A stretch of 64,000 nt of DNA from Pseudopyrenochaeta lycopersici (taxonomy: Eukaryota; Ascomycota; Dothideomycetes; Pleosporales; Pseudopyrenochaetaceae), in NCBI GenBank assembly GCA_003313425.1, contig NHZP01000011.1, positions 496,001 to 560,000 on the forward strand, in the 5' to 3' direction. A model generated the notes under the pieces. The model did not search any database and was not told the DNA's origin. It saw only the letters and a program-made list of their open reading frames with translations. The position numbers and the translations under genes were made by a program. This document shows, piece by piece, positions 1 through 9,648 of the stretch. Every line of letters starts with the position of its first letter. Position 1 is the stretch's first letter.

Positions 1-2
1 AG

Positions 3-779
3 TCCGAAAAGAGACTGAGCGATCTTTTCCTTGAACATAAAGAGTCAGGTAGACTAGTTATTTCAAGAGGCGACAACGTCAAAGCCGCACAGGATTCTGA
101 CATCGTAATTCTCGGTGTCGACCCATCTGATGTCGAAACCACGCTCAAGCAAGATGGCCTCGCCCACGCGTTGAGGGGGAAACTACTCATCAGCGTAGCG
201 GCAGGTTGGCCACGGGAAAATCTTGAGAGACTTATTTCCGCAAATGACTCCGCAAAGGAAGAAGAGAGAATATGGGTCCTACGCACACTTCCCAACGTAG
301 CAGCCCAAGTATCCCAATCCATGACTGCAATCGAAGACCCAGCCCCAGGCTTCCCAGCAAAATATATGGAAATCGCCGACTCAATCTTCTCCCAAGTTGG
401 ACAGGCCGTGCACATTGCCCCCCGCCTGATGAACGCTACCACGGCCGTCGGGGGCTCTACACCTGCCTTCTGGGCCATCATCTGCGACGCCTTCATTGAT
501 GCGGCAGTCGCGGTAGGTCTACCGAGAGACATTGCCCAAGCGCAAATTTACCAGAGTATGAGGGGCACTGCGGAGATGCTCCAGAGTGGGATCCATCCGG
601 GGGTTTTGCGAGACCAGGGAACGAGCCCGGAGGGGTGCACGATTGGAGGCATTATGGTCATGGAGGAGGCTGGTGTGAGGGGGGCTCTGGGAAAGGCATT
701 GAGAGAGGCGGTGACGATTGCGAGGTTGATGGGGAGTGGGAAGGAGGACTTACATGTCAATGATACTCGACAGTCCTAG
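3..779 (+). CDS. pro3: Pyrroline-5-carboxylate reductase, 5' end missing
   Basis: The frame is open from the window edge (base 3) to the TAG at 777-779, so the start and the N-terminal part of the NAD(P)-binding domain lie outside. P5C reductase makes proline from pyrroline-5-carboxylate with NAD(P)H, normally in the cytosol. What is visible: the end of the Rossmann domain (ILGVDPSDVETTL, where the family usually has a VKP-like turn), the segment KLLISVAAGW, then the helical dimerisation domain with the family signature around GLPRDIAQAQIYQSMRGTAEML, HPGVLRDQGTSPEGCTIGGI and the closing alanine-rich helix. The spacing fits the family closely. No intron is needed in the visible part. Confidence in the family is high; which paralogue this is cannot be told. 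Confidence 0.9.
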   Translation, partial: SEKRLSDLFLEHKESGRLVISRGDNVKAAQDSDIVILGVDPSDVETTLKQDGLAHALRGKLLISVAAGWPRENLERLISANDSAKEEERIWVLRTLPNVAAQVSQSMTAIEDPAPGFPAKYMEIADSIFSQVGQAVHIAPRLMNATTAVGGSTPAFWAIICDAFIDAAVAVGLPRDIAQAQIYQSMRGTAEMLQSGIHPGVLRDQGTSPEGCTIGGIMVMEEAGVRGALGKALREAVTIARLMGSGKEDLHVNDTRQS

Positions 780-1141
780 GGATATTGAATCATCAAAGTT
801 ATGCGAGTCTTCTGGCGACAGTGGCTCTAATAACAGGTCGTTATTTCAACAATTGACCTGATTCTAATGATTTCTGCCCACATTAAGCATCTCCCATTGC
901 ATTTAGGGCTGGCTTCCAAAGCTCGGCGATCACTGATTCCAACCACAATTCTTCGGATTATGAGCAATGCCTGTTGTTGTGAAGTTCCCGGTGCTAATCA
1001 ATTGCCAGTTGCGGGACCATCCAAACCAAGCGCCTGTCTACCTCTGATATTCATTTCACATAATCAGAAACTGAACAAACTCTGGAGTATAATGTCGGAG
1101 AGAAACAGCTCGATGGTCCAAGAGCTTTCCACTGCTGGTTT
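780..1141. other. Intergenic, convergent 3' regions
   Basis: About 360 bases between the ends of the reductase (+) and the kinase (-). It should hold both 3' untranslated regions. I see no gene, RNA or repeat. Confidence 0.6.
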
Positions 1142-2273
1142 CTACACGATTTCGATGCCTTCAAGCCAAGCATGGTCCAATGCCTGGCGAGCTGTAAACC
1201 GTTTGGAGGGATCCAGACAGGTTAACCCTAGAACTAAGTCTTTGAACGTCGAGTCAATATTTGCCCACTCTGAAAACGGCACATATGGGATATGATCTGC
1301 AGCTCGCTCTTCCCAAAGCATACCAAGAACCTCGCAATTTACCTCCTCATCACCAACATGCTTCATTAGTCCATTTAACCCTTCTTTGTCTCCAAAATAT
1401 GAGACCTGGCGCTGCAGGCGGATAAACTGAGGCAGTGCGCCTTTCGCTTGGTGTAGTTGGAAATCATCATCAGGTCCTAGTATGACCTGCCCGAGCATAG
1501 CGTAGACACACTCGTAATGTCAGCAATAGAAATTCTCTACCTAGAGTTGACACTTACCACCAGTCCAAATGAGTATAAATCAGATGGTTTATTAAGCTCT
1601 CCCTTAAAGTGCCCCTCGGGGCTGCGCCAATTATCATTGCCGGCCAGCACCCCTTTGATACATCTCGGCTTCGGGAGATGAGCTGCATTCTCAAGGTCGG
1701 AGATCTGCACCTGGTCGACTACGATATCTTGGTCAACATAGTGGTAATTAACCAAAATGTTATCGGGCTTCACGTCTAGGGACTGTTATTAGTTATCGTC
1801 AACTTGTAAAGCATGGGCTAAATGCCGTTTAGCATACCTAAGTGGACGATGTCACGATCGTGCAATTCAAGAATTCCTTGTAAACTGGTTTTAAGAATTT
1901 GCTTTCGAGCTCGAACTGAGATATGTTCCTTGACCAGGCTCATGAAGTCATTGACCAGATATTTGTATACAAATATCCGCTGAGCTGGGATAGTATCCAA
2001 GGGTAGCCGTATGCGGGGAGTCGGAGGAAGCCTTGGTCGGATATTTTCATTAAAGGCCGAGAAAATGTTTTGAAGTATATTTTTTAGAATGAATTTGTCA
2101 TTCCCATACCTGTGGGGATGTTAATTACTTCATAAAGCATAACAATAAAGGGGGTGGTGCTCGAACGATGCTAACCAAACGCGGCCCAGGTGCGGTCGCT
2201 CTTGGATCAACTTCTTAAAGACACAGCGACGTCCAGTGGAGCCGACCAGATCAAAAGAGGTTGATGCTGCCAT
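1142..2273 (-). CDS. Small protein kinase-like protein, four exons
   Basis: Joining 2176-2273, 1838-2109, 1558-1775 and 1142-1510 gives a 318-residue protein, about one kinase domain. Introns (66, 62 and 47 bp) have GT...AG ends, and the second has an ACTAATAAC branch site. The joins restore conserved motifs: the beta-3 lysine in FILKNI, the catalytic loop HLDVKPDNIL, SPEG in the APE position, and the helix-F aspartate in KPSDLYSFGLV. The usual DFG is replaced by DLE (ISDLENA), so the metal-binding Asp remains but Phe-Gly do not. No clear glycine-rich loop is seen near the N-terminus, which is very short. I know this as a type of fungal-specific kinase-like protein; its substrate is unknown. 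It could be a weak kinase or a pseudokinase. Confidence 0.82.
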
Positions 2274-3307
2274 ATAGATGCCCCTTTAGAACATTCTTTT
2301 GTCACCGTGGGCGATGGAAGGAATGACGCTAAAGGATACAGTGTTGCAAGTATAGGGTGGCTTAGCGAGACTTGGCATCAAGTGCGAGCTAAATCAACTG
2401 AGCCCTGGAGCATTGACCGATTGCAGGGAAAGTGAGAACCACTGCACTGTGTAATGGATAGACAAACCGCGGACCTTGCTTTAGAGCGCGTATGCAGGGG
2501 TAAGGCGGGTGTTGAGGTTGGGAAACTACTGGGATAGAGGGAGACTACGGTCTCACTTTCCTACCGCCCAGGAAAATGGCCTTCAGAGGCAGTTGAAGTC
2601 TAGGCGCGGGCTTGGTGCGCAGTCTATAGTCGCTTGCAGAAAAATATTCACATACCATTGTAGGCTTGTAACTATTGACACAATGTGATCTCAGTCCATT
2701 AGGCCTCAAGAAGAACTCAATGTGGTTGTTGAGAGCGCCCACGAAACGATTCGATGCCAATTAGTGTGATGGACAATTGTGCCAAGAACATCAAGAAGAG
2801 TGGCTGTAGATTTCAAGTCATCTTGCAAATGGAAGTTAATTCGAGCTCAACCTCTCCAGTCAATTGTCCAAAGACACTACTGAAATTCTGCGCACGCATT
2901 AGTAATCGCTATAGCTTCTCAAGAGTTGTACACTTTCCACATTTTTAAATTCTCATAACCTCGCCTAGCTAAAAATTACGGGCGTATCTCTCTGCCTTTA
3001 GACTCAAATTGCATAGCGCCCTCTTTTCGTGCAAATACACGATCAACGATCCTTCAATGTGACACAATTCTAACCTCTTGCTACTTAAGATATTTGTCAG
3101 GTAGCTTATGTCAAGCCACAAGCCTTAATGCAAAGTAGTAAATCAAGTTACACGTAATACTGGTTCTTAAGGCCTCGCTCTGGCAAATTTATCAGAGATG
3201 TGACACAATACACCCCCTTCCCTGTCTAAGAAACAGAGAAAGATAATACATGAAGCACCCAACTGCTTGGATGATTATTTATAAACCGCTTTTTTTTTAG
3301 CTCTGTA
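2274..3307. other. Intergenic, AT-leaning
   Basis: About 1 kb between the start of the kinase gene and the 3' remnant of the NLR (both on -). It should hold the kinase promoter. It looks richer in A+T than its neighbours and has a T run near 3291-3299. No gene is supported. Confidence 0.5.
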
Positions 3308-3691
3308 TTAGGTATTATGAAAGGTGCATATCCATACGCGCCCAGATCCAGCGCCTACGCCAACATTATTGCCTGACACAGCTGAGCGAGACAGCCGATA
3401 TTCGGTGGGTAGCCAGAGTACTCTCTCATTCCCATATGTTATCCATATCATGTCGGAGCTCAAGCCCCCGCTTTGAATTCGAGAAGCCTGAGGGTGAGGC
3501 TCTTTGTAATCTGTTCTCTTACCGATTGTTGAACTATCTATGATGAAAGTACCAATTTCAGTGTGAAGACATGAGCCAGTAGTATCAAACGAGATTCGGC
3601 TCAATAATTGACCAATATAGAGCATCTGCAGACACGTCCCACTGCTCACATCCCAGATCTTAATAGTACTGTCCCGCGACTTTGATACTAA
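3308..3691 (-). pseudogene. C-terminal remnant of the NLR downstream of its in-frame stop
   Basis: Directly after the TAA at 3692-3694 the same frame stays open to 3308. It encodes the rest of the fifth WD unit (TIKIWDVSSG) and then a tail beginning TCLQMLYIGQLLSRISFD, which in related fungal HET-NACHT-WD40 proteins follows the last WD repeat. The conserved tail and unchanged frame show that the stop interrupts an older, longer coding region of about 128 more codons. Unless the stop is read through, this part is not translated. Confidence 0.75.
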
Positions 3692-4267
3692 TTAAGTTGA
3701 GTCATGCGAGAAGGCCACAGAGGTGACATCATGGCTATGGCCGTCAAGCGTCTGCAGGCACGCGCCGTTGCTTACATCCCAGATCTTAACAGTACGGTCC
3801 CGCGACGCTAATGCTAGTTGAGTTGAGTTATGTGAGAAGGTCACAGAGGTGACAAGACCGCTATGACCCTCAAGCGTCTGCAGGCACGCGCCGCTGCTCA
3901 CATCCCAGATCTTAACAGTACGGTCCCGCGGCGCTGATGCTAGTTGAGTTGAATCATGCGAGAAGGCCACAGAGGTGACATAACTGCTACGGCCCTTAAG
4001 CATCTGCAGGCACGCGCCGTTGCTCACATCCCAGATCTTAATAGTACTGCCCCGCGTCGCCGATGCTAGTTGAGTTGAATCATGCGAGAAGGTCACAGAG
4101 GTGACATGACCGCTATGGCCGTCAAGTGTCTGTAGGCACGCGCCGCTGCTCACATCCCAGATCTTAACAGTACAGTCCCACGACGCTGATGCTAGTTGAG
4201 TTGAATCATGCGAGAAGGTCACAGAGGTGACATAACTGCTATGGCCCTCAAGCGTCTGCAGGCACGC
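3638..4267 (-). repeat. Five tandem 126-bp WD40 units
   Basis: Five back-to-back units of exactly 126 bp (42 residues) lie at 4142-4267, 4016-4141, 3890-4015, 3764-3889 and 3638-3763. Each starts at ACLQ and ends at KIWDVS(S/N)G. The units are nearly identical in DNA; differences cluster in a few codons, such as the residues after the GH dipeptide (SY, GH, SY, GL, HD) and before the WD pair. This high identity is typical of WD arrays in fungal incompatibility NLRs, which exchange repeats by recombination. Confidence 0.92.
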
Positions 4268-6759
4268 GCTCCAGCTGTCTCTCATGGCTGGCTTGACTAT
4301 AATCCATTCAGGCTCTTCGTGTTTGAAAAGTTGTCTGATTAGACTCCCTATAGGGCTGAATAATAGTGCAGATGCATATGTCTGAAGAGGGCTACACTCA
4401 ATTGCCCCCTTGTGATACAGAATAAACCGGTGTGCATCGTGGACCAAGTGCATCAACGCAGTCGCATTATCTCTTCCCTTGGTTGTGTCAGCATTCATAC
4501 CACATACAAATATCATTTGTTTCAAAATACCTTGAGTAGAGCCTTAAGATTTGCCATTGCCATCACTCCTGTTGACATACTCTTGCACAGACTAAGAGCT
4601 TCTAGCCAGTAGAGATACCGCGCTTGGAGGAACATATGCACAGCGCTACCATCCTGTAGACTTTCGATAAATTTCAGACTGTTGCCAAGAAAAGAATCAG
4701 AGAGATGATCGACCCAGTGAATAAACGAATACCTCGTTGTTGCTAACGGATCGTGGACCGGTACTTGAACCTTGTCGCTTGGAAACCCTAGACCGACTAA
4801 ACCGTACATGTCTCGCTTCAATGTAGCAGACATAAGCTCAAGCGACCGAGAGAACATGTCATGGTGAATCTTGCTCTGAGCTTGCGTCTCGTCGCTCAAG
4901 TAGTCCTTGGCTGATTGGTGGATGAGGTAAACTTGATCATCTCGGATGGTGAGGAACGAGCCACACATGCCGATGAGTGTTCTTACTTTACGTGTTAGTA
5001 CTGGAACCTGGTCAAGTACTGGAACTTGATCGGTCAATTTGCACAGACTTCCCATCTCAGCTAGGTGAAGTGGGCGGTACGCGGCGGTTGCTGTAGAAAG
5101 TAGGAGCCGGCAGATATCTGAAGTCTTCTCTGGTAGCTGATGGATTCGGTACATCATGCGATTGTACAGCTGACGCAAGCCCGTTGGAGCTTCTGCCACT
5201 GTTTGTAAAGGGTCCCAGCTCTCAGGCTTTTCCAGCTCCTGCACCACGAGAGCAACCCAGAGGAAGGTTCCATTAGCCTTCTGCCTCAGGGTGCCTCGCA
5301 CTTGAGCTCTAATGCTGTCGTTTTCGATCGACTCAAGGGTGGACAGCTTGTGGTCGATATACGCTTCGATCGCCCGGGAGACTTCATCTGCATTCTGCTT
5401 CAGTTCTAAACTCAGCCTCGCCTCTGCTTGGATGTGCATCAGCTTGCGTTCGATGTGAAGCTCATTTCGACTCGACAAGAGCCACTTTACGCGGCTTGAT
5501 GACGCTGACGTATGGATGATCAAGTCTAAGAGCTTCGGCAAGTCTACTATGCATTCATCAAGAGCGTCGATGACTAGGTATAGCGTCTTCAGGTCTGGAT
5601 CCCGTATCATGTTTGTAAAAATTTCTGACAGCGCAAACCAGGCATTGGCGTCTTCGAAGACAGATTGGCCTGCTTGATCGTACTTGTTTCGCACGTATGA
5701 AGCCAACGACGGCTGCTGGTCGATAAGTAGGTAAATCAGACCGCGTAGCACAGCAACGCCACTGTTGATGCGCGTATCCGTACCTTGGCAGAAGAAGAAG
5801 GACAGAAGGGTGGATGTTGATTTCTTCAGCTTGTCGACAATGCCACACAGAAGCATTGTCTTACCCTTGCCAGGATCACCTTTAATCCACAGTAATTGGC
5901 TCTGTGGGTTATTATACCATTGTTGGAAGTTAACATTATGGAACACCCAGCAGTATGAGTCCTCCAAGAGGCCACCCTTGGTGGCCTCAATGCGTTTCTT
6001 GTCGTCACGAGGATCAGTAAGGTGCAGGTCTCGAATACATCTACTAAGCTTGTCGATCTCGTCATGAAGCCGTGCGAATGCTCCGCTTGTCCCTTCACCA
6101 TATATAGGAGAGATATAGATACTAAAGATACCTAGCAATGAGTACGCTTTATCTTCGTGGCGTTTGGTTTCCCGATGTTCGTTCCACGATAGTCGCTCGT
6201 TGACGCTGAACTTGGCTAAAGGCGCACCTTCAAGCGCTGAGTGAGGTATGCCTGTAACTTCGTGGATATGCTGCATCAGTGATGTCTTGTCCCCAAGTTT
6301 CTGCCACTCTTGAGAGAAGAATTCAACGAGAGCAGGAGCCAGGAGCTCTTGGAGCGTCCAGCCCCGGGTGAACCATCTGCTCTTCCGGAACTTTAATCTT
6401 TCTGCATCAGAGCATGGAACATCTGACAGGTAGACGTAACATCGAGTAGCATCGCGATACCAGCGGAACATGGAGTTGATAGCTTGCGAGAGCTCAACTT
6501 TGTCTGCCTTATTGATACAGCAGGTATCCACCCAGAAGTGTTGCAAGCCATCCTTCCTCGCCTGCTCTGCACAACATTGGATTTTCTGATAGCCTTTCTT
6601 TTCTTTGCCGGTACCATTTATCAAGTCATCAAAAGTCACCTCCTCGTCATCGGCGCCCCATGTATGGGAGAGTATCGCATAGGGTGGGACTATATCTTCT
6701 CCTTTGAGCTTCGTAGTAAGTCTAAGCTCATCATTGCTGTTGCGACGTAACAAGCGCAT
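3692..6759 (-). CDS. HET-NACHT-WD40 NLR, truncated in the fifth WD repeat
   Basis: Exon 1 is 4531-6759 and exon 2 is 3692-4477, joined over a 53-bp intron (4478-4530, GTATTT...CCAAG, branch GCTGAC); the product would be 1004 residues. The start MRLLRRN leads into a HET domain (PPYAILSHTWG near residue 26, WVDTCCI near 76). The NACHT ATPase follows, with Walker A GDPGKGKT near 294-301 and Walker B LYLVIDALDEC near 394-403. Exon 2 carries a linker (HDAHRFILYHKGAIE) and the WD units. In fungi this architecture (the het-d/het-e/het-r class) works as a cytosolic immune or allorecognition receptor: the WD part senses, NACHT oligomerises, HET triggers cell death. The stop at 3692-3694 removes half the fifth repeat and the tail. 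Whether the shortened protein works is unknown. Confidence 0.88.
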
Positions 6760-7561
6760 CGGTTCGCGGCGTTAGGTAGGCAAGGTGAGTATTTCAGGGC
6801 TTGGCCAGGCTGAAGGCGACAGTATAGGGCGACAGGCGTGGCAACTCGCCTATTTGATATAAATGTTTCGCTCAAGATAGTGAGACCAGCGAGTGTATGC
6901 GGAAATAGAACTTAGGATTGTATACGTGCATCTTATGTGTATGTGAAGTATAACATGGTTGTGCAAATACGAGTAGATCTTCCTGCGGGGCAGGTGTGTC
7001 TGCCTGCACAGCCCAGCAGCGTGGCACGGCAAGGCTATCATACAATAATCCAGCGAACGTGAGATTCATCACATAGTAGAAGCCAGCATGCACAAACCTC
7101 GAATTCAAAGAGAAGCATTACACAATCAAAGCACTTGTCACATGTCATGCAGACCAGAGCAGTATTGCATCATCAACGGCTTACTTACTACCTATCTCAC
7201 TAGATCTCATACCTTCGCCGTAGCGTAAACGTACATCCATACACTTGATCAATGGACAATAGTCCTCAACTCCCTGTTGCCTTATCCTTGCCATGCTATG
7301 CACCTTACCAGCAATCAAGGTTCTGACTATTGCTCGGCCGAGCTCTTCCCAAAGACAAACGCCGAAGGTTTAAACGCCAAAAAGCCAAAAGGTATACCGA
7401 GCTTAAAGTAGCAGTGAGTTACACATATATGTCGGAGTTGGAGAAGGAAATATACACGAATGTGTAGAGTGTGTGGTAGGTGTGCGAAGGTTGTTCCTTC
7501 TCTTTCATATTTGCACCCTTCTTTGGTGCTTTGGAAACTTGTCAAGGGGAGGGGGTTGTAG
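6760..7561. other. Intergenic, NLR promoter and cyclin 3' region
   Basis: About 800 bases upstream of the NLR start and downstream of the cyclin stop, both on the minus strand. On the NLR strand there is a TATA-like TTTATATC near 6855-6862. Nothing else is supported. Confidence 0.5.
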
Positions 7562-9648
7562 TTATAAGATGCCTTCCCACATGCCAGGACCGTGAGGTCG
7601 GTAGGCCTGTGCGGCTTCCGTTGCGCAGCATGTCCTCTTCTTGCCAAAATCCTTCTGGATTGGAAGGCGCGAGCAATCGGGGACAGTGTGCTTGGGAGAT
7701 TGTAGACCCTTTGGTTCACTGCGCGAGAGGAGGAAAGATTGCGCAATTGAACGATCAGGGAGGACAGTCTGCTGACCGCGAAGGTTGAACGCAGAGCGGG
7801 AGCTGTGGAGGAGGTGACGAACATTCTGCTGGAGATCGACCGACGATCGTCCTCGCTTGCGGCTCGCAGTTGTGATAGCTACAGGGCTCTCAACTGTAAC
7901 AGAAGCTGAATCCGAATCATCAATGTGGAAGCTTTCCAGATCGGGTGAGGACATTGGCTCGCTAGGAGCATACTCATACTGCTCCTTGCACTTTGACAAC
8001 GCTGGGTACGGCAGTCTCGCGTTGCGGCACGTCGCCAGTCGAGCCAACTTGGCTTGACTTTGGTTTGGCGCCCAGCCTGCAGACGATACTGAAGAGATTG
8101 ACGAAGCACGCGAAGAGCGCGAGTTGTCCGAGATCATTGACTCTGGAGAGGATGACAGGGATGAGTTTGAGGGAGCCAGAGATGGTCGTCGGCTTGGGAA
8201 GTGGTAGGCTTCCAAGCCGTTCCTAATGCTTGGGTTAAACTGGTCGACACAAGTACGCGCCAATGACGAGCACTGCGCTTGTTGCATTGCTGAGCACATT
8301 GATGGGCGTCGTGATCCGTAGGCCATGGCACTCGCTGCAGGAGTGTTGCTGGCAAAGGATTGCGGCGTCAACGATGGCGTGGGCAATGGACCCAGGCGAG
8401 CCAGGGATGGCGTAGGTGGGAGTAGTTCAGGCTTCGGCTCCAGGAAGCGAGGCACCTGGTAGCGAGAGGGGGTTGGTGTGCTCTCTTGCGATGCGTATCC
8501 ATCTGAGGTGGAGCTGCGGAAGGGAGACGCACTGAGTTGCGGCCTCAGCTGCTGACGGACAAGTGTGACTGGCGTCTTGGGAGCTAATTCAATGACATCC
8601 AACTCAGGCGTCAAGATTGGAATGACGTCTTTCCAAGTGTTAGGAATACTAGCTCCGGGCGAAGATGGTGGATTAGTAGGAGTGTGTTTTAGAACAACCT
8701 CCTGCCACTTCTCCCAGATGGGGTCAATGATGTGGAGCTTCCAGTTGACAGCCTCTAGGAAAGCCATTTCGTTTGTGTTGATTTCGCAAACCTTGAGACC
8801 AGAGATCTTGCTCCATGCGCGAGCGGAATAGTTGCGATCTTGCAAATACTTGGATGCAAGGATGAGTGCCGCAAGGAACATGCGACGACCGCATTGCAGA
8901 GCGCGCAGAGAAGCATCTTCAGGCTGAGACATAGTGAAGTCATGTTTCGGCAAATGAGCCTTGATGAGGATCAAGTAATACAAGGCCACCTGCAGAGTGG
9001 AGTAGCTGGTGCGAGATCGGCGTAGAGTCTCCTGGATAAATGTGCGGAGAGGAAGTACTCCACGTCCAGAGACAGTCTCACAGCGACTCTTAGGTTCAGA
9101 GAGCTGCCAGATGACCTCAACCATCTGAGTAGCGGAATCTTGAAGGGGAAATATCAGCGGGGGGAAACCAGGGTCCGGGGATAAAGTAGGTACTAACCGA
9201 CGAGGCAATCGACAAAATTGACCTTTCGGTCGCACTGTCGTACCAACTGAGGGGGGGCTCGTGGATTGACAGTTGACGATCGTCGAGGATTTTGTCGTTG
9301 CTCTACTGGCGCCAAGAACTCGGTGCGCAGAGATGGCAATCTCTCGTGAACAGTCTCGCGGCATGCCGAAGGCTGATACTGCGGGTAAGTGTTGACTCGG
9401 CTGATTGGTTGGAACGCCGACAAGCTGGCAGGATCGACAGAAGATGTCGGTGCAGCTGGCATGCGGGAGCTCCATTCTTCTGACTCCCAAGTGGAACGAC
9501 AGGATGCTGAGCTTGCGCTCGACGCTTGTGATGCAGCGTCTGAGAAGACTGATGAGGTAGAAGAAGACGCGGAAGAAGAAAGAGTAGCGGCGTATGGGTA
9601 GGTCTCCGGCAAAAGACCGAAGGTTTGGGAGGGAATATCAAGACTCAT
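7562..9648 (-). CDS. Pho85-type (PCL) cyclin
   Basis: Exons 9198-9648 and 7562-9138 join over a 59-bp intron (GTTAGT...CAAG) to give 675 residues. The join creates NFVDCLVDSATQMVEVIW, the first conserved helix of Pho85 cyclins. The cyclin box continues with LPLRTFIQETLRRSRTSYSTLQVALYYL, ALILASKYLQDRNYSARAW and a helix in which Glu-Ala precedes Val-Asn-Trp (LEAVNWKLHI). Such proteins bind and direct the kinase Pho85 and control nutrient or morphogenesis targets. Pcl5-like proteins have this form, but the subtype is not proved. The N-terminal 100 residues are Ser/Ala-rich. The C-terminal 400 are Ser/Pro-rich and probably disordered, with many S/T-P sites. The start is the first ATG, preceded by a pyrimidine-rich leader. 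Confidence 0.85.
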
